Part shown: positions 1-8,728 of the stretch, one piece after another
Layout of the letters: the number at the start of each line of letters is the position of its first letter
Numbering within the stretch: the stretch's first letter is position 1
Assembly (NCBI GenBank): GCA_030705695.1
Contig: JAUZPX010000002.1
Location: forward strand, 1-36,132
Source of the DNA: Bacillota bacterium
GTDB taxonomy: Bacteria; Bacillota; Clostridia; Oscillospirales; Acutalibacteraceae
Reading direction: 5' to 3'
Length of the DNA: 36,132 bases
Made by a program: the position numbers and the translations under genes
Notes under the pieces: generated by a model
Told to the model about the DNA's origin: nothing
The model's input: the letters and a program-made list of their open reading frames with translations, nothing else
The model's database searches: none

Positions 1-250
1 TTCCAATCGATTCACTTTGAAGACTTATTTTAAACTTATTTGCTGAAATATCGAATACAATAAGATGATTAACCACTTTTTCGTCAATTTCCTGCATTTC
101 GACCTGCTGAGTGCAGAGCAATTGCCCCTCTTCGCCCTTTTCAATGATCCAACTTGTATAGAAGCGAATCAGTTCATGCGAGCCACTAAAAGTAATTTTA
201 CCTGCTCCAATCCAACGTCCCGGAGAAAAAAGAAATGCATGCTGTTCCAT
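1..250 (-). CDS. Hypothetical protein, 3' truncated by the window edge (MEQHAFLFSPGRWIGAGKITFSGSHELIRFYTSWIIEKGEEGQLLCTQQVEMQEIDEKVVNHLIVFDIS...)
   Basis: Open minus-strand frame starting with ATG at 250-248 that overlaps the upstream stop codon as TAATG and stays open to position 1. Family not recognised. Confidence 0.6.
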   Translation of the reverse strand, partial: MEQHAFLFSPGRWIGAGKITFSGSHELIRFYTSWIIEKGEEGQLLCTQQVEMQEIDEKVVNHLIVFDISANKFKISLQSESIG

Positions 251-445
251 TAAAACATGAACCTCCGGCTATAGATACTTTGTAAAATTCCCAGGGCAGT
301 CATTGTGGATAAGAGGGAAGAGCCTCCGTACGAAATTAGCACCAGAGGCACCCCTGTAATTGGTAAGAGGCCGCACATCATGCCTACATTGACCAGCATG
401 TGCATTGCCAAATAGACCGTTATCCCTGCAGAGAGCAAGCGCCCA
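250..445 (-). CDS. RodA/FtsW/SpoVE (SEDS) family protein, C-terminal fragment
   Basis: Translation ...GRLLSAGITVYLAMHMLVNVGMMCGLLPITGVPLVLISYGGSSLLSTMTALGILQSIYSRRFMF has the SEDS signature NVGM-GLLPITGVPL-ISYGGSS. Homology appears to end around 440-450, where argS begins on the other strand. Confidence 0.8.
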
Positions 446-2040
446 TAATGATTGCTAATGAAATTGCGGGCAAGCTGAAAGCAAATGAAATATTTTCCGA
501 AGTGACGGCAGTCGCTCCGGGATTTATAAATATTTGCCTAACAGACACTTTTCTTTCAAAGCTTTTAAACGATATGTATAGCGATGAGCGTCTTAATCTT
601 CCGCTTCTAAATCCTAAAACGATTGTTGTTGATTTCGGCGGCCCGAACGTTGCCAAACCCCTTCATGTAGGTCACCTTCGCTCCGCAATTATCGGAGATT
701 CTCTTTGCCGACTTGCCCGTTTTTTGGGTTACAATGTCATCGGTGATGTGCATTTAGGCGATTGGGGATTGCAAATGGGCATGGTTATAGCGGAAATAAA
801 ACGCACTCAACCTAATCTTCCGTATTTTCAGCCTGATTTTTGCGGTGAATATCCTAATGTTTCGCCTGTTACGGTTGACGAATTGAACGTACTGTATCCA
901 ACTGCTTCCGCACGTGCGAAAGTTGATGAAGATTTCGCAAAAGAAGCCGCTCAGGCTACAGTCGAGCTTCAAGACCGCAGAGCAGGTTACATGGCATTGT
1001 GGCGTCATATTTGGAATGTCTCCGTTGAAGACTTAAAGAAAAATTACGATATTTTAGGCGTTCATTTTGATAAATGGTACGGCGAAAGCGATGCAGATGA
1101 ATATATTCCTCAGGTGATGAATCGCCTGAAAGAACGCAATTTGCTCCGTGAATCCGACGGTGCACAGGTTGTCGATGTAGCCCGTGACGACGACAAAGAA
1201 CCTATGCCCCCCATGCTTATAGTTAAATCCAACGGAGCCGATATTTACGGCACCACTGACCTCGGCACGCTTATTCAGCGTATGCAGGATTGGAACCCTG
1301 ATGAAATCTGGTATGTCGTTGATAACCGCCAAGCTTTACACTTTAAACAAGTATTTCGTTGTGCCACTCTTTCAGGAATTTTATCTGATCAAACCGTATG
1401 TTCACATATAGGCTTCGGCACAATGAACGGCAAAGACGGCAAGCCCTATAAAACACGTGACGGCGGTGTAATGCGGCTTTCAGATATGATTGAAACCGTT
1501 ACCTCCAATGCGTACAGCAAAGCAAATGAATCTGACGTTATTGACGAAGAAGACAAAAAGACAGCTATTGCACAACTCGTTGGAGTCGCTGCAATGAAAA
1601 TAGGAGATATGGTAAACCATCGCACAAAAGATTATATTTTTGACATGGAACGTTTTCTTGCATCAGAAGGTAAAACAGGACCATATCTGCAGTATACTGC
1701 TGTACGTATTAATTCCGTTCTGAAGAAAGCAATTGATATAAACGCCAATTTTGGTGAGATTATAACACCTGCTACAAGCACTGAACGTGAACTGATGCTT
1801 TCATTAATCTCTGTTTCGGAAGCATTGTTGCGTGCCCTCTCTGAAAAGGCTCCTAATGTAATTTGTGAAAAGCTTTTTGAAATCACAGGCATCTTTAATC
1901 GTTTTTATTTTGAAAATAAAATTCTTACTTGCCAGGACGAAAAACAGCGCAGTTCATGGCTTACACTTTTAAATGCCACCTACCGAATGATTCAAATATT
2001 GCTTAGCCTTTTAGGTGTAGGTATTCCAGAACAAATGTAA
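400..2040 (+). CDS. argS: Arginyl-tRNA synthetase, N-terminus apparently missing (genuine ArgS similarity starts about 440-450)
   Basis: PGFINICL..., VDFGGPNVAKPLHVGHLRSAIIGD (HIGH motif region), GDWGLQMG, KTGPYLQYTAVRI; C-terminus complete. The first ~15 codons are antisense to the SEDS gene. Confidence 0.9.
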   Translation: MHCQIDRYPCREQAPIMIANEIAGKLKANEIFSEVTAVAPGFINICLTDTFLSKLLNDMYSDERLNLPLLNPKTIVVDFGGPNVAKPLHVGHLRSAIIGDSLCRLARFLGYNVIGDVHLGDWGLQMGMVIAEIKRTQPNLPYFQPDFCGEYPNVSPVTVDELNVLYPTASARAKVDEDFAKEAAQATVELQDRRAGYMALWRHIWNVSVEDLKKNYDILGVHFDKWYGESDADEYIPQVMNRLKERNLLRESDGAQVVDVARDDDKEPMPPMLIVKSNGADIYGTTDLGTLIQRMQDWNPDEIWYVVDNRQALHFKQVFRCATLSGILSDQTVCSHIGFGTMNGKDGKPYKTRDGGVMRLSDMIETVTSNAYSKANESDVIDEEDKKTAIAQLVGVAAMKIGDMVNHRTKDYIFDMERFLASEGKTGPYLQYTAVRINSVLKKAIDINANFGEIITPATSTERELMLSLISVSEALLRALSEKAPNVICEKLFEITGIFNRFYFENKILTCQDEKQRSSWLTLLNATYRMIQILLSLLGVGIPEQM

Positions 2041-2057
2041 AAAAATAAAAACAAAAT

Positions 2058-2088
2058 GTTCTTGGAATAAATTCTAAGAACGTTTTTT
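2058..2088 (+). terminator. Rho-independent terminator after argS
   Basis: GTTCTTGGAAT-aa-ATTCTAAGAAC hairpin followed by GTTTTTTTG. Confidence 0.8.
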
Positions 2089-2129
2089 TGTTTCGAAAAT
2101 AATCTTATTAAATAAAAAAATCAATGTTT

Positions 2130-2164
2130 AAAAAGAACGACCTCGGGAATTTTCTCCCGAGGTC
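2130..2164 (-). terminator. Rho-independent terminator of the dockerin gene
   Basis: GACCTCGGGA-attttc-TCCCGAGGTC perfect 10-bp stem; minus strand continues into a T-rich tract. Confidence 0.8.
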
Positions 2165-2179
2165 ATATTATTTATTTCC

Positions 2180-4156
2180 TTATTGTACACCTAAATGTGT
2201 TACCATGCCTGCAAGATATTTCTGAATCAGCGTAGCATCTTTCAGATTTATTGTTTTATCCTGGTTTGCATCACATGCAAGCTTTTGATAATCATCAAGG
2301 CTTGCTATCATTCCTGCCAGATATTTCTGTAAATATGTAGCGTCTTTCAATGAAACCACACCATCTTTGTTTGCATCGCCAAGAACGTACTGAATCGGAT
2401 TTGTCGCTGGGCTAGTCGCAGGATTTGTAACGATACTCGTTGGCTTGGTTGCAGGAATCGTTACCGGATTCGTTACTGGGTTTGTAACAGGATTTGTTAC
2501 TGGATTAGAAGCAATTGTTGCTGTAGTGCTTGGTTGTTGTGAACCTAGGTTACCAATACGTGCAAAAGGAACTGTAATCACGTCGTTATCTTCTTTTTCA
2601 GCAGAAGTTGAAGGATCAAAGGAATACGGCTGATCTGCATTGTCAATCATGGAAGGATCATGAGGTAAGCAGTTCATACCTGATGTTCCGAATGTGCTGA
2701 TTTTCATGATGCCGATACCGTTTGTCTCGAGATAGTTTTTGTCAATTCCAAGCTCAGAGAAAGGAATGGACATTTCATATGTCATATCAAGTTTTTTGTT
2801 ATGGCTGAGGGTATCAAAATCCACCCAATTGGAGGATGCATCGTATGTATCACCAATTTTTCTTCCGCCTTGTGAACCATAGCCGCCGTTTACACCATAA
2901 AGGCTTGTATCAAGAATACCGTTACCCCATTTGAGTGAAATATCGGTTGCTTTTGAGGCGCCTTGTTCAACAAATTTACCGTTATCATTACAATGGTAAA
3001 CATATGGGCCGTTAGAACCGTTTGTTGAGCATGCAATCATTGTATCCATATGTGTTGTAAAGTTTATGTTAGAACCCCATAATGTCTTTTCAGTTGTAGT
3101 TGAGTTATCGCATGCTTTTGTAGGATCTGTGCTGAATGCGAGGAAAATAGGCATATTGTTAATCCATAAATTGCCCTGTGAAAGCGGGAAGTCTTCAGAA
3201 GGATCAACAATGTCACTCACGTTTGCCATTTCCCACATGAGATAGAGTTTATCATTATCCCAGCAAGCATATAAAGCATAGTCATCCATTGCAATTTCGT
3301 GCATTGCGGAGCATCCTGTTGAATCTTGGAAATAATATACACGGGGATCGTCATTAGCAACGCCCTGTGCAATTTTCATTGATGAAGTCCATTCGCTCGG
3401 TGAGCCGTCAACTGTGACTGTAGATTCTTTACCTACCTGACCGTTTGGATTAGTTCCATAATAACCTCCAACGGCAGGAGTTGTATGACCGTCATCTCCG
3501 GCTGCTACAGGAGATTTTTTGTTGTATGTATATGTTTCTGTATCTGTACCGTTAGCGTTTGTTGCATCCAATTTCAACGTAGTTGAAGAGCCAACAGCAA
3601 TACCTGTACCCATTGTAATGGTTGTTGTGCCTGAAAAGCTTACTGCAGTTGCAGAATCAATCTGATACGTTGCTGTGGTTGCGTTATTAACAGTTACAGT
3701 TAAGCTAAGCGTATCTGTAGTAAAGTTTGAACCTGAAGCCTTACTTACAGTAAATGACGGTTTTGCTTTTGTTGTATCATAAGTAGACCATTTGTTTGTA
3801 GCATAATCATAAATCTGATTAGCTCCGGGATAAGCCAAGTCTGCTGTTTGACTTGCGCCGTTGTTACTAAAGATTATTTGTTTGTAGTCCTTATCAAATG
3901 TGAAAGAGTAAACTGTTCCAGATACCTTTGTCATTGCCACACCCGGCCATGCACTATTGGAAATTGTTGGTGAAACCGTCTGATTCCATGCATAACAGCA
4001 AGGCGTTGTCCATGTTGCAGGTGCATTGAAATACACGATATCTCCCGTGGCGGCTTTTGCATTTATGATATCGTTTACATTTGCTGCCAAAAAAACAGTG
4101 GCGAGTAATATAACCGACAGGACAATGCTTGTTATTTTGTGACTTTTACAAACCAT
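2180..4156 (-). CDS. Secreted CBM26-like starch-binding, dockerin type I protein (amylosome/cellulosome-type component)
   Basis: Signal peptide-like N-terminus; DIVYFNAPATWTTPCCYAWN...WPGVAMTKVSGTVYSFTF...IIFSNNGASQTADL resembles CBM26-type modules; DOMON/CBM9-like middle region (VDGSPSEW...ALYACWDNDKLYLMWEM); NPVT-rich linker; C-terminal duplicated dockerin (GDANKDGVVSLKDATYLQKYLAG...CDANQDKTINLKDATLIQKYLAG). Confidence 0.85.
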   Translation of the reverse strand: MVCKSHKITSIVLSVILLATVFLAANVNDIINAKAATGDIVYFNAPATWTTPCCYAWNQTVSPTISNSAWPGVAMTKVSGTVYSFTFDKDYKQIIFSNNGASQTADLAYPGANQIYDYATNKWSTYDTTKAKPSFTVSKASGSNFTTDTLSLTVTVNNATTATYQIDSATAVSFSGTTTITMGTGIAVGSSTTLKLDATNANGTDTETYTYNKKSPVAAGDDGHTTPAVGGYYGTNPNGQVGKESTVTVDGSPSEWTSSMKIAQGVANDDPRVYYFQDSTGCSAMHEIAMDDYALYACWDNDKLYLMWEMANVSDIVDPSEDFPLSQGNLWINNMPIFLAFSTDPTKACDNSTTTEKTLWGSNINFTTHMDTMIACSTNGSNGPYVYHCNDNGKFVEQGASKATDISLKWGNGILDTSLYGVNGGYGSQGGRKIGDTYDASSNWVDFDTLSHNKKLDMTYEMSIPFSELGIDKNYLETNGIGIMKISTFGTSGMNCLPHDPSMIDNADQPYSFDPSTSAEKEDNDVITVPFARIGNLGSQQPSTTATIASNPVTNPVTNPVTNPVTIPATKPTSIVTNPATSPATNPIQYVLGDANKDGVVSLKDATYLQKYLAGMIASLDDYQKLACDANQDKTINLKDATLIQKYLAGMVTHLGVQ

Positions 4157-4406
4157 TTTTCCATCCCTCTTAATTTAGTTATTTTTGCATAATTTATAGC
4201 ATAAATAGTATATCAATTCTTTTTTATTATGTCAAAAGCTTCTGCTTAAAAAAATTTTTTTTGTAGCAATGTACAGAAAACTCAGATAATATTATCTATG
4301 TTGCACAAGTCCACAAAAAACTATTTAATTCTCTTGAAAAAATTAAATAATATCATTATAATTATAGTAAATTTTGCTATTAATAATAATAGGGGAGACA
4401 ATTTAA

Positions 4407-4895
4407 ATGAATCGTATTGACAAGGAAAATTACTATCTTGACATTGCTGAGACTGTTTTGGAAAGAGGAACATGCCTGCGCAGAAATTTTGGTGCACTTA
4501 TTGTCAATAACGATCAAATTATCTCCACCGGGTATGTTGGAGCACCAAGAGGCAGAAAAAATTGCATAGATACAGGTGCCTGTGTTCGCGAAAATTTAAA
4601 TGTCCCAAGAGGTGAACGATATGAGCTTTGTCGCTCGGTTCATGCAGAAGCAAATGCAATAATTCACGCATCTCGAAATGATATGATTGGTGCGACTCTT
4701 TATCTTGTGGGTAAAGATGCAAAAACAGGAGATTATGTTGAAAACGCCAGCCCTTGCTCCATGTGTAAGCGCATGATTATCAATGCTGGGATTGTCCGTG
4801 TAGTAATCCGCAACAAAAAATCCGAATTCACTGCCGTTTACGTTGAAGACTGGGTTGAAAATGACGAATCTCTTGAAGGTGTTCGGGGATATTAA
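4407..4895 (+). CDS. dCMP deaminase family protein (ComEB-like)
   Basis: HAEANAI and SPCSMCKRMIINAGI zinc-binding deaminase motifs. Confidence 0.9.
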   Translation: MNRIDKENYYLDIAETVLERGTCLRRNFGALIVNNDQIISTGYVGAPRGRKNCIDTGACVRENLNVPRGERYELCRSVHAEANAIIHASRNDMIGATLYLVGKDAKTGDYVENASPCSMCKRMIINAGIVRVVIRNKKSEFTAVYVEDWVENDESLEGVRGY

Positions 4896-4931
4896 ATGCA
4901 TATATTAAAATAACATTGGAGGCTCATAGCT

Positions 4932-5693
4932 TTGAAATCAAATAAACCGAAATCACATAATGCAGTAAAAGTAGATTGCTCAGATAATAGCGAAGACATA
5001 CGGGAACGCACGAAAACGAATTCTAATTCTACAAGCAAATACGTAAAGCAATACACACTTGGCGAGGAAATTTTCAATTCCGTAACTCATGGTGCAGGCA
5101 GTTTACTTGCAATTGCAGGAACCGTTGTCTTATTAGTTTTTTCTGTAATTTATGGCGATGCCTGGTGCGTGGTAAGTGCTGCAATTTACGGCTTCACGCT
5201 TATCTGTCTGTACACGATGTCAACGCTATACCACTCAATAACACATGTAAATGCAAAGCACTTTTTCAGGATAATGGATCATAACACGATTTTTATTCTG
5301 ATTGCAGGAACATACACGCCCTATATGCTTGTCACCTTACATGGGACTTTTGGTTGGACAATATTAGGCATAATTTGGGGTACTGCCGCTATTGGAATCA
5401 CTTTAAACTCCATCGACCTTGAGAAGTTCCGTAAGCCTTCTGTAGTTCTTTATTTGATTATGGGCTGGGCTATTGTTTTTGCTATACCCTCATTAATAAA
5501 TAATTTTGGTAATTCCAGCTTGGCGTTAGTATTTTTGATGGTTGGCGGCATTTTCTATACTGTCGGCATTGTTTTCTATGCAATCAAGAAAATAAAATAC
5601 TTCCACTCGATTTGGCATTTGTTTACCATCGGCGGAAGTATATTTCACTATTTTTCAATTTTCATTGCACTGACTAATCAAAGACATATTTAA
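4932..5693 (+). CDS. Hemolysin III / PAQR-family membrane protein
   Basis: EEIFNSVTHGAG, STLYHS, RIMDHNTIFILIAGTYTPY, and H-x3-H near the C-terminus (SIWHLFTIGGSIFHYFSI). TTG start preceded by GGAGG. Confidence 0.9.
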   Translation: MKSNKPKSHNAVKVDCSDNSEDIRERTKTNSNSTSKYVKQYTLGEEIFNSVTHGAGSLLAIAGTVVLLVFSVIYGDAWCVVSAAIYGFTLICLYTMSTLYHSITHVNAKHFFRIMDHNTIFILIAGTYTPYMLVTLHGTFGWTILGIIWGTAAIGITLNSIDLEKFRKPSVVLYLIMGWAIVFAIPSLINNFGNSSLALVFLMVGGIFYTVGIVFYAIKKIKYFHSIWHLFTIGGSIFHYFSIFIALTNQRHI

Positions 5694-6262
5694 GATATTA
5701 CAATACCTTCAACAGTTCCAGAAAGTCCTGCGGCATTGGCTTCGTCTGTGTCGATATGTACAGCAGGGGCATAAGAAGCGTTCACACGGGCAACAACATC
5801 ATCAAAAATGATTTTTCTGCCCTCGGCACCTACTGCTACCTTTACAATCTGCTGGTCGTTAATACCGAATTTCTCTGCTGTTGGCGGATCAAGATGAATA
5901 TGGCGCTTTGCTACAATAATACCACATTCGATTTCACATTCGCCTGCAGGACCTATCAACTTGCATCCTGGTGTTCCTGAAACATCACCTGACTCTCTTA
6001 TAGGAGCTTTAACTCCGATTTTAAATGTATCAGTAAGTGACATCTCAACTTGGGTATCTTTTCTGTAAGGCCCTAAAATTGACATTGTCAGCTGACCTTT
6101 CGGACCAACTACCGTAACTTTTTCTTCGCAGGCAAATTGCCCTGGCTGTGAGAGATCTTTTTTATTTGTAAGCTTTGCGTTTTCGCCGAAAAGCTTGTAA
6201 AAATCCTTCTCAGATACATGAATGTGACGTGCTGATGTTTCAACTATAATTTTGTTTTCCAT
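5690..6262 (-). CDS. pduL: Phosphate propanoyltransferase (PduL-type phosphotransacylase)
   Basis: ETSARHIHVSEKD, GPYRKDTQVE, AKRHIHLDPPTAEKFGI. ATG at 6262 is the likely start within the longer ORF. Confidence 0.92.
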   Translation of the reverse strand: MENKIIVETSARHIHVSEKDFYKLFGENAKLTNKKDLSQPGQFACEEKVTVVGPKGQLTMSILGPYRKDTQVEMSLTDTFKIGVKAPIRESGDVSGTPGCKLIGPAGECEIECGIIVAKRHIHLDPPTAEKFGINDQQIVKVAVGAEGRKIIFDDVVARVNASYAPAVHIDTDEANAAGLSGTVEGIVIS

Positions 6263-6411
6263 TTTTTCTGCCTTTCTTCGTGTTGCTATGATTAAAATAC
6301 TGTTCGCTTTATTGTATAATATCAAGATTGATTTTTCAACTGAAACTTTAATTTTTAAGAAATTTGTTTAAATTTGTCAATATATAAAATAATTAAGAGG
6401 ATGTCGATTTT

Positions 6412-6984
6412 TTGATTCAAACCTGGAAAGAACTTGAAACTGAATGTAAGTCGTGCCGAAAATGCGGACTTTGTGAAACACGAAATAATGTTGTTTTCGG
6501 GGTAGGAAAAAAGGACGCCGAAGTTTTGTTTATCGGCGAAGGCCCCGGAGAAAAAGAGGACTTGCAAGGCGAGCCGTTTGTTGGACGTGCTGGGCAACTT
6601 CTTGATAAAATGCTGGCAGCCGTAGATCTTAGTCGAGAAAACAACATATATATAGCTAATATTGTTAAATGCAGACCACCGAAAAATCGTGATCCGCTTC
6701 CAGAAGAACAAGAAGCATGCATCAATTGGCTTAGAAATCAAGTTATGCTTATGCGTCCGAAAATTATTGTAGCTCTTGGCCGTATTGCCGCAATGCAGAT
6801 TATCAAACCTGATATCAAAATTACAAAAGAACACGGTATTTTCTTCGAAAGAAAAAATGTTCTTATGATGGCTACTTTACATCCTGCTGCACTTTTACGA
6901 AATCCAAATCAAAAGCCTGCCGCTTTTGAAGATTTCATAAAGCTTCGTGATAAGATTAATGAAATTTGTGAAAGAACATATTAA
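6412..6984 (+). CDS. Uracil-DNA glycosylase, family 4 type (Fe-S)
   Basis: CRKCGLCETRNNVVFGVG, GEGPGEKEDLQGEPFVGRAGQLLDKML, VKCRPPKNRDP, TLHPAALLRNP. Confidence 0.93.
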   Translation: MIQTWKELETECKSCRKCGLCETRNNVVFGVGKKDAEVLFIGEGPGEKEDLQGEPFVGRAGQLLDKMLAAVDLSRENNIYIANIVKCRPPKNRDPLPEEQEACINWLRNQVMLMRPKIIVALGRIAAMQIIKPDIKITKEHGIFFERKNVLMMATLHPAALLRNPNQKPAAFEDFIKLRDKINEICERTY

Positions 6985-7010
6985 AAAAGACCGCTTTTGC
7001 GGTCTTTTTT
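6983..7010. terminator. Bidirectional rho-independent terminator
   Basis: AAAAAAGACCGC-tttt-GCGGTCTTTTTT perfect 12-bp stem between convergent genes. Confidence 0.9.
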
Positions 7011-8692
7011 TACTTCCTAATCATATTTATTACACCCTTAGGATGCTGTGACTTTACAATTGCATAAGCAAACTGAGGCGAGAACGGCTTTGAATAAAAC
7101 GCAACATATCTCGGCTCCCAACAAGTCGGATTATATTTCTGCTTTGCATGATGAAGTGCCTTAAATCCATAGAAATTATTAAGATTTTCATAAACAAACT
7201 CAAACAAAGTTGTTGTAATCTTTTTCTTGTCTCCCTCACGAACATTGGCAAGCGGGCTAAGCCCCAAATTTCCCCAAACAGCACCTTCATCTCTGAATGT
7301 CATAAACGCATCGTAGATGATTTTCTCAAGCACTCCCTGCGGTGCATCTGGAAGTCGTCTTGTTACATCGGCAAGATACCCTTTTCCGTTGTCATAAGGT
7401 AAAAAAACAACAAATCCGAGCATTTTACCTTCATTATCACGAGCATAGAAATATCTGCGCTCCAACGGATCATGGAGATTGATGCTGCCCAACATAAACG
7501 ACAGTTCTTCACCTTTCCCCTCCATCCATTGCTTTGAAATATCGTTAATTTCAGCTTCGATTTCCGAGTTTTTAAATTCAATCGGTCTATACTCGTGCAC
7601 GGTAATACCTGCTTTATTGGCGTGATTAATTGCCGCTCGCACTTTCATTACTTTATTGCCTTTTAATGTATATTCTTCAAGCTTAAAACATGCGTCTTCG
7701 CCGTATTTTACTGTACCAAATCCTGAAATCCTATACAGCGGCAATAAATGCTTTGTAACATTAAGAAGAAGTATGCTCCATCCATTCTGATTGCAAAATT
7801 GCATTAATTCTGAAATAAAAATCAGAGCATCACGCTTATCACAAATTAAATCGCCGCAGCAAACGAGCACGTTTCCCGCCATAGTATATGCCGCAACACC
7901 GTGTACATTCGTACCGAAAAAGTATTTTTTATCATTCTCAAGCGCCAAATACGAAAGAGGATTCTGCCCATAGTTTTTTACAAGCTTATGCACTTTTTCA
8001 AGGTCAACATTATGTGAAATCGTATTATAAATCAGCGGTTTTAAAATTAAAAGCACAGATGCGCAAATGCAAATCCAGTTTAGCGTCAACAAGGAATTAG
8101 CATAAACCATGCCTGTATTTGACTTAAAGCCAGAAGACGGTAAATCCATAAGAATCAGAAAATTCAAAGAACGCCATAACGCGTCACCAAAATCTTTTAT
8201 TCCATGATATTGATTTTTCATAATCAGCAAACCAATAGCTGCATTCAAAACAACCAGTGAAAAAGAAATAAGCACCAAAATTAAAGCCCATTTTACTGTA
8301 ATTCGGTCTGATTGTCTGGAAAAATCTTTATATGTTACCCCTAAAACAATAAGGATTATGAACTCAATTACTGTTATTGGCATTAAAAAGTGCTGTGTGC
8401 GTAAAATCTGTAATATTATTTGACCTGTAATAACCATCATTTCAATTATCCATGCCAAACGCACACGCTTATATAATCTTATCGCCAAAAATACGCCAAT
8501 AGCACCCAACACAAACGACAAAGTTGAGTGCATAGCCATCGTATTTGTATCAATATGGCGATGATAATAGTCGTTGATTCTGCTGACAGCCTCAAACCGC
8601 TGCGGTAATGATGAAATCATGCTAAATATGCTTACAAGAATCAATAAAAAAATCGCAATATTTTGAATGATTTTTTTAATGCCAAAACCCAT
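7010..8692 (-). CDS. Phosphatidylglycerol lysyltransferase-domain membrane protein (MprF C-terminal/DUF2156 type)
   Basis: N-terminal TM segments, then DUF2156-like region (YLALENDKKYFFG...VAAYTMAGNVLVCCGDLICDK...GKMLGFVVFLPYDNGKGYLADVTRR). Confidence 0.85.
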   Translation of the reverse strand: MGFGIKKIIQNIAIFLLILVSIFSMISSLPQRFEAVSRINDYYHRHIDTNTMAMHSTLSFVLGAIGVFLAIRLYKRVRLAWIIEMMVITGQIILQILRTQHFLMPITVIEFIILIVLGVTYKDFSRQSDRITVKWALILVLISFSLVVLNAAIGLLIMKNQYHGIKDFGDALWRSLNFLILMDLPSSGFKSNTGMVYANSLLTLNWICICASVLLILKPLIYNTISHNVDLEKVHKLVKNYGQNPLSYLALENDKKYFFGTNVHGVAAYTMAGNVLVCCGDLICDKRDALIFISELMQFCNQNGWSILLLNVTKHLLPLYRISGFGTVKYGEDACFKLEEYTLKGNKVMKVRAAINHANKAGITVHEYRPIEFKNSEIEAEINDISKQWMEGKGEELSFMLGSINLHDPLERRYFYARDNEGKMLGFVVFLPYDNGKGYLADVTRRLPDAPQGVLEKIIYDAFMTFRDEGAVWGNLGLSPLANVREGDKKKITTTLFEFVYENLNNFYGFKALHHAKQKYNPTCWEPRYVAFYSKPFSPQFAYAIVKSQHPKGVINMIRK

Positions 8693-8728
8693 AAGTAAGA
8701 TATCCCCACTTTATTTTAAGTCGATTGA

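Noticed and set aside
754-1332. Minus-strand ORFs antisense to argS (84, 69, 92 aa) as novel genes
   Set aside because: They lie wholly within the well-supported argS frame, lack convincing RBS, and their composition looks like a codon-shadow.
2445-2633. Plus-strand ORF MVAGIVTGFVTGFVTGFVTG as a repeat-containing peptide
   Set aside because: It is the antisense reading of the NPVT linker repeats of the dockerin gene.
5690-6262. Microcompartment (BMC) locus implied by pduL
   Set aside because: No shell proteins or signature enzymes in the flanking genes.
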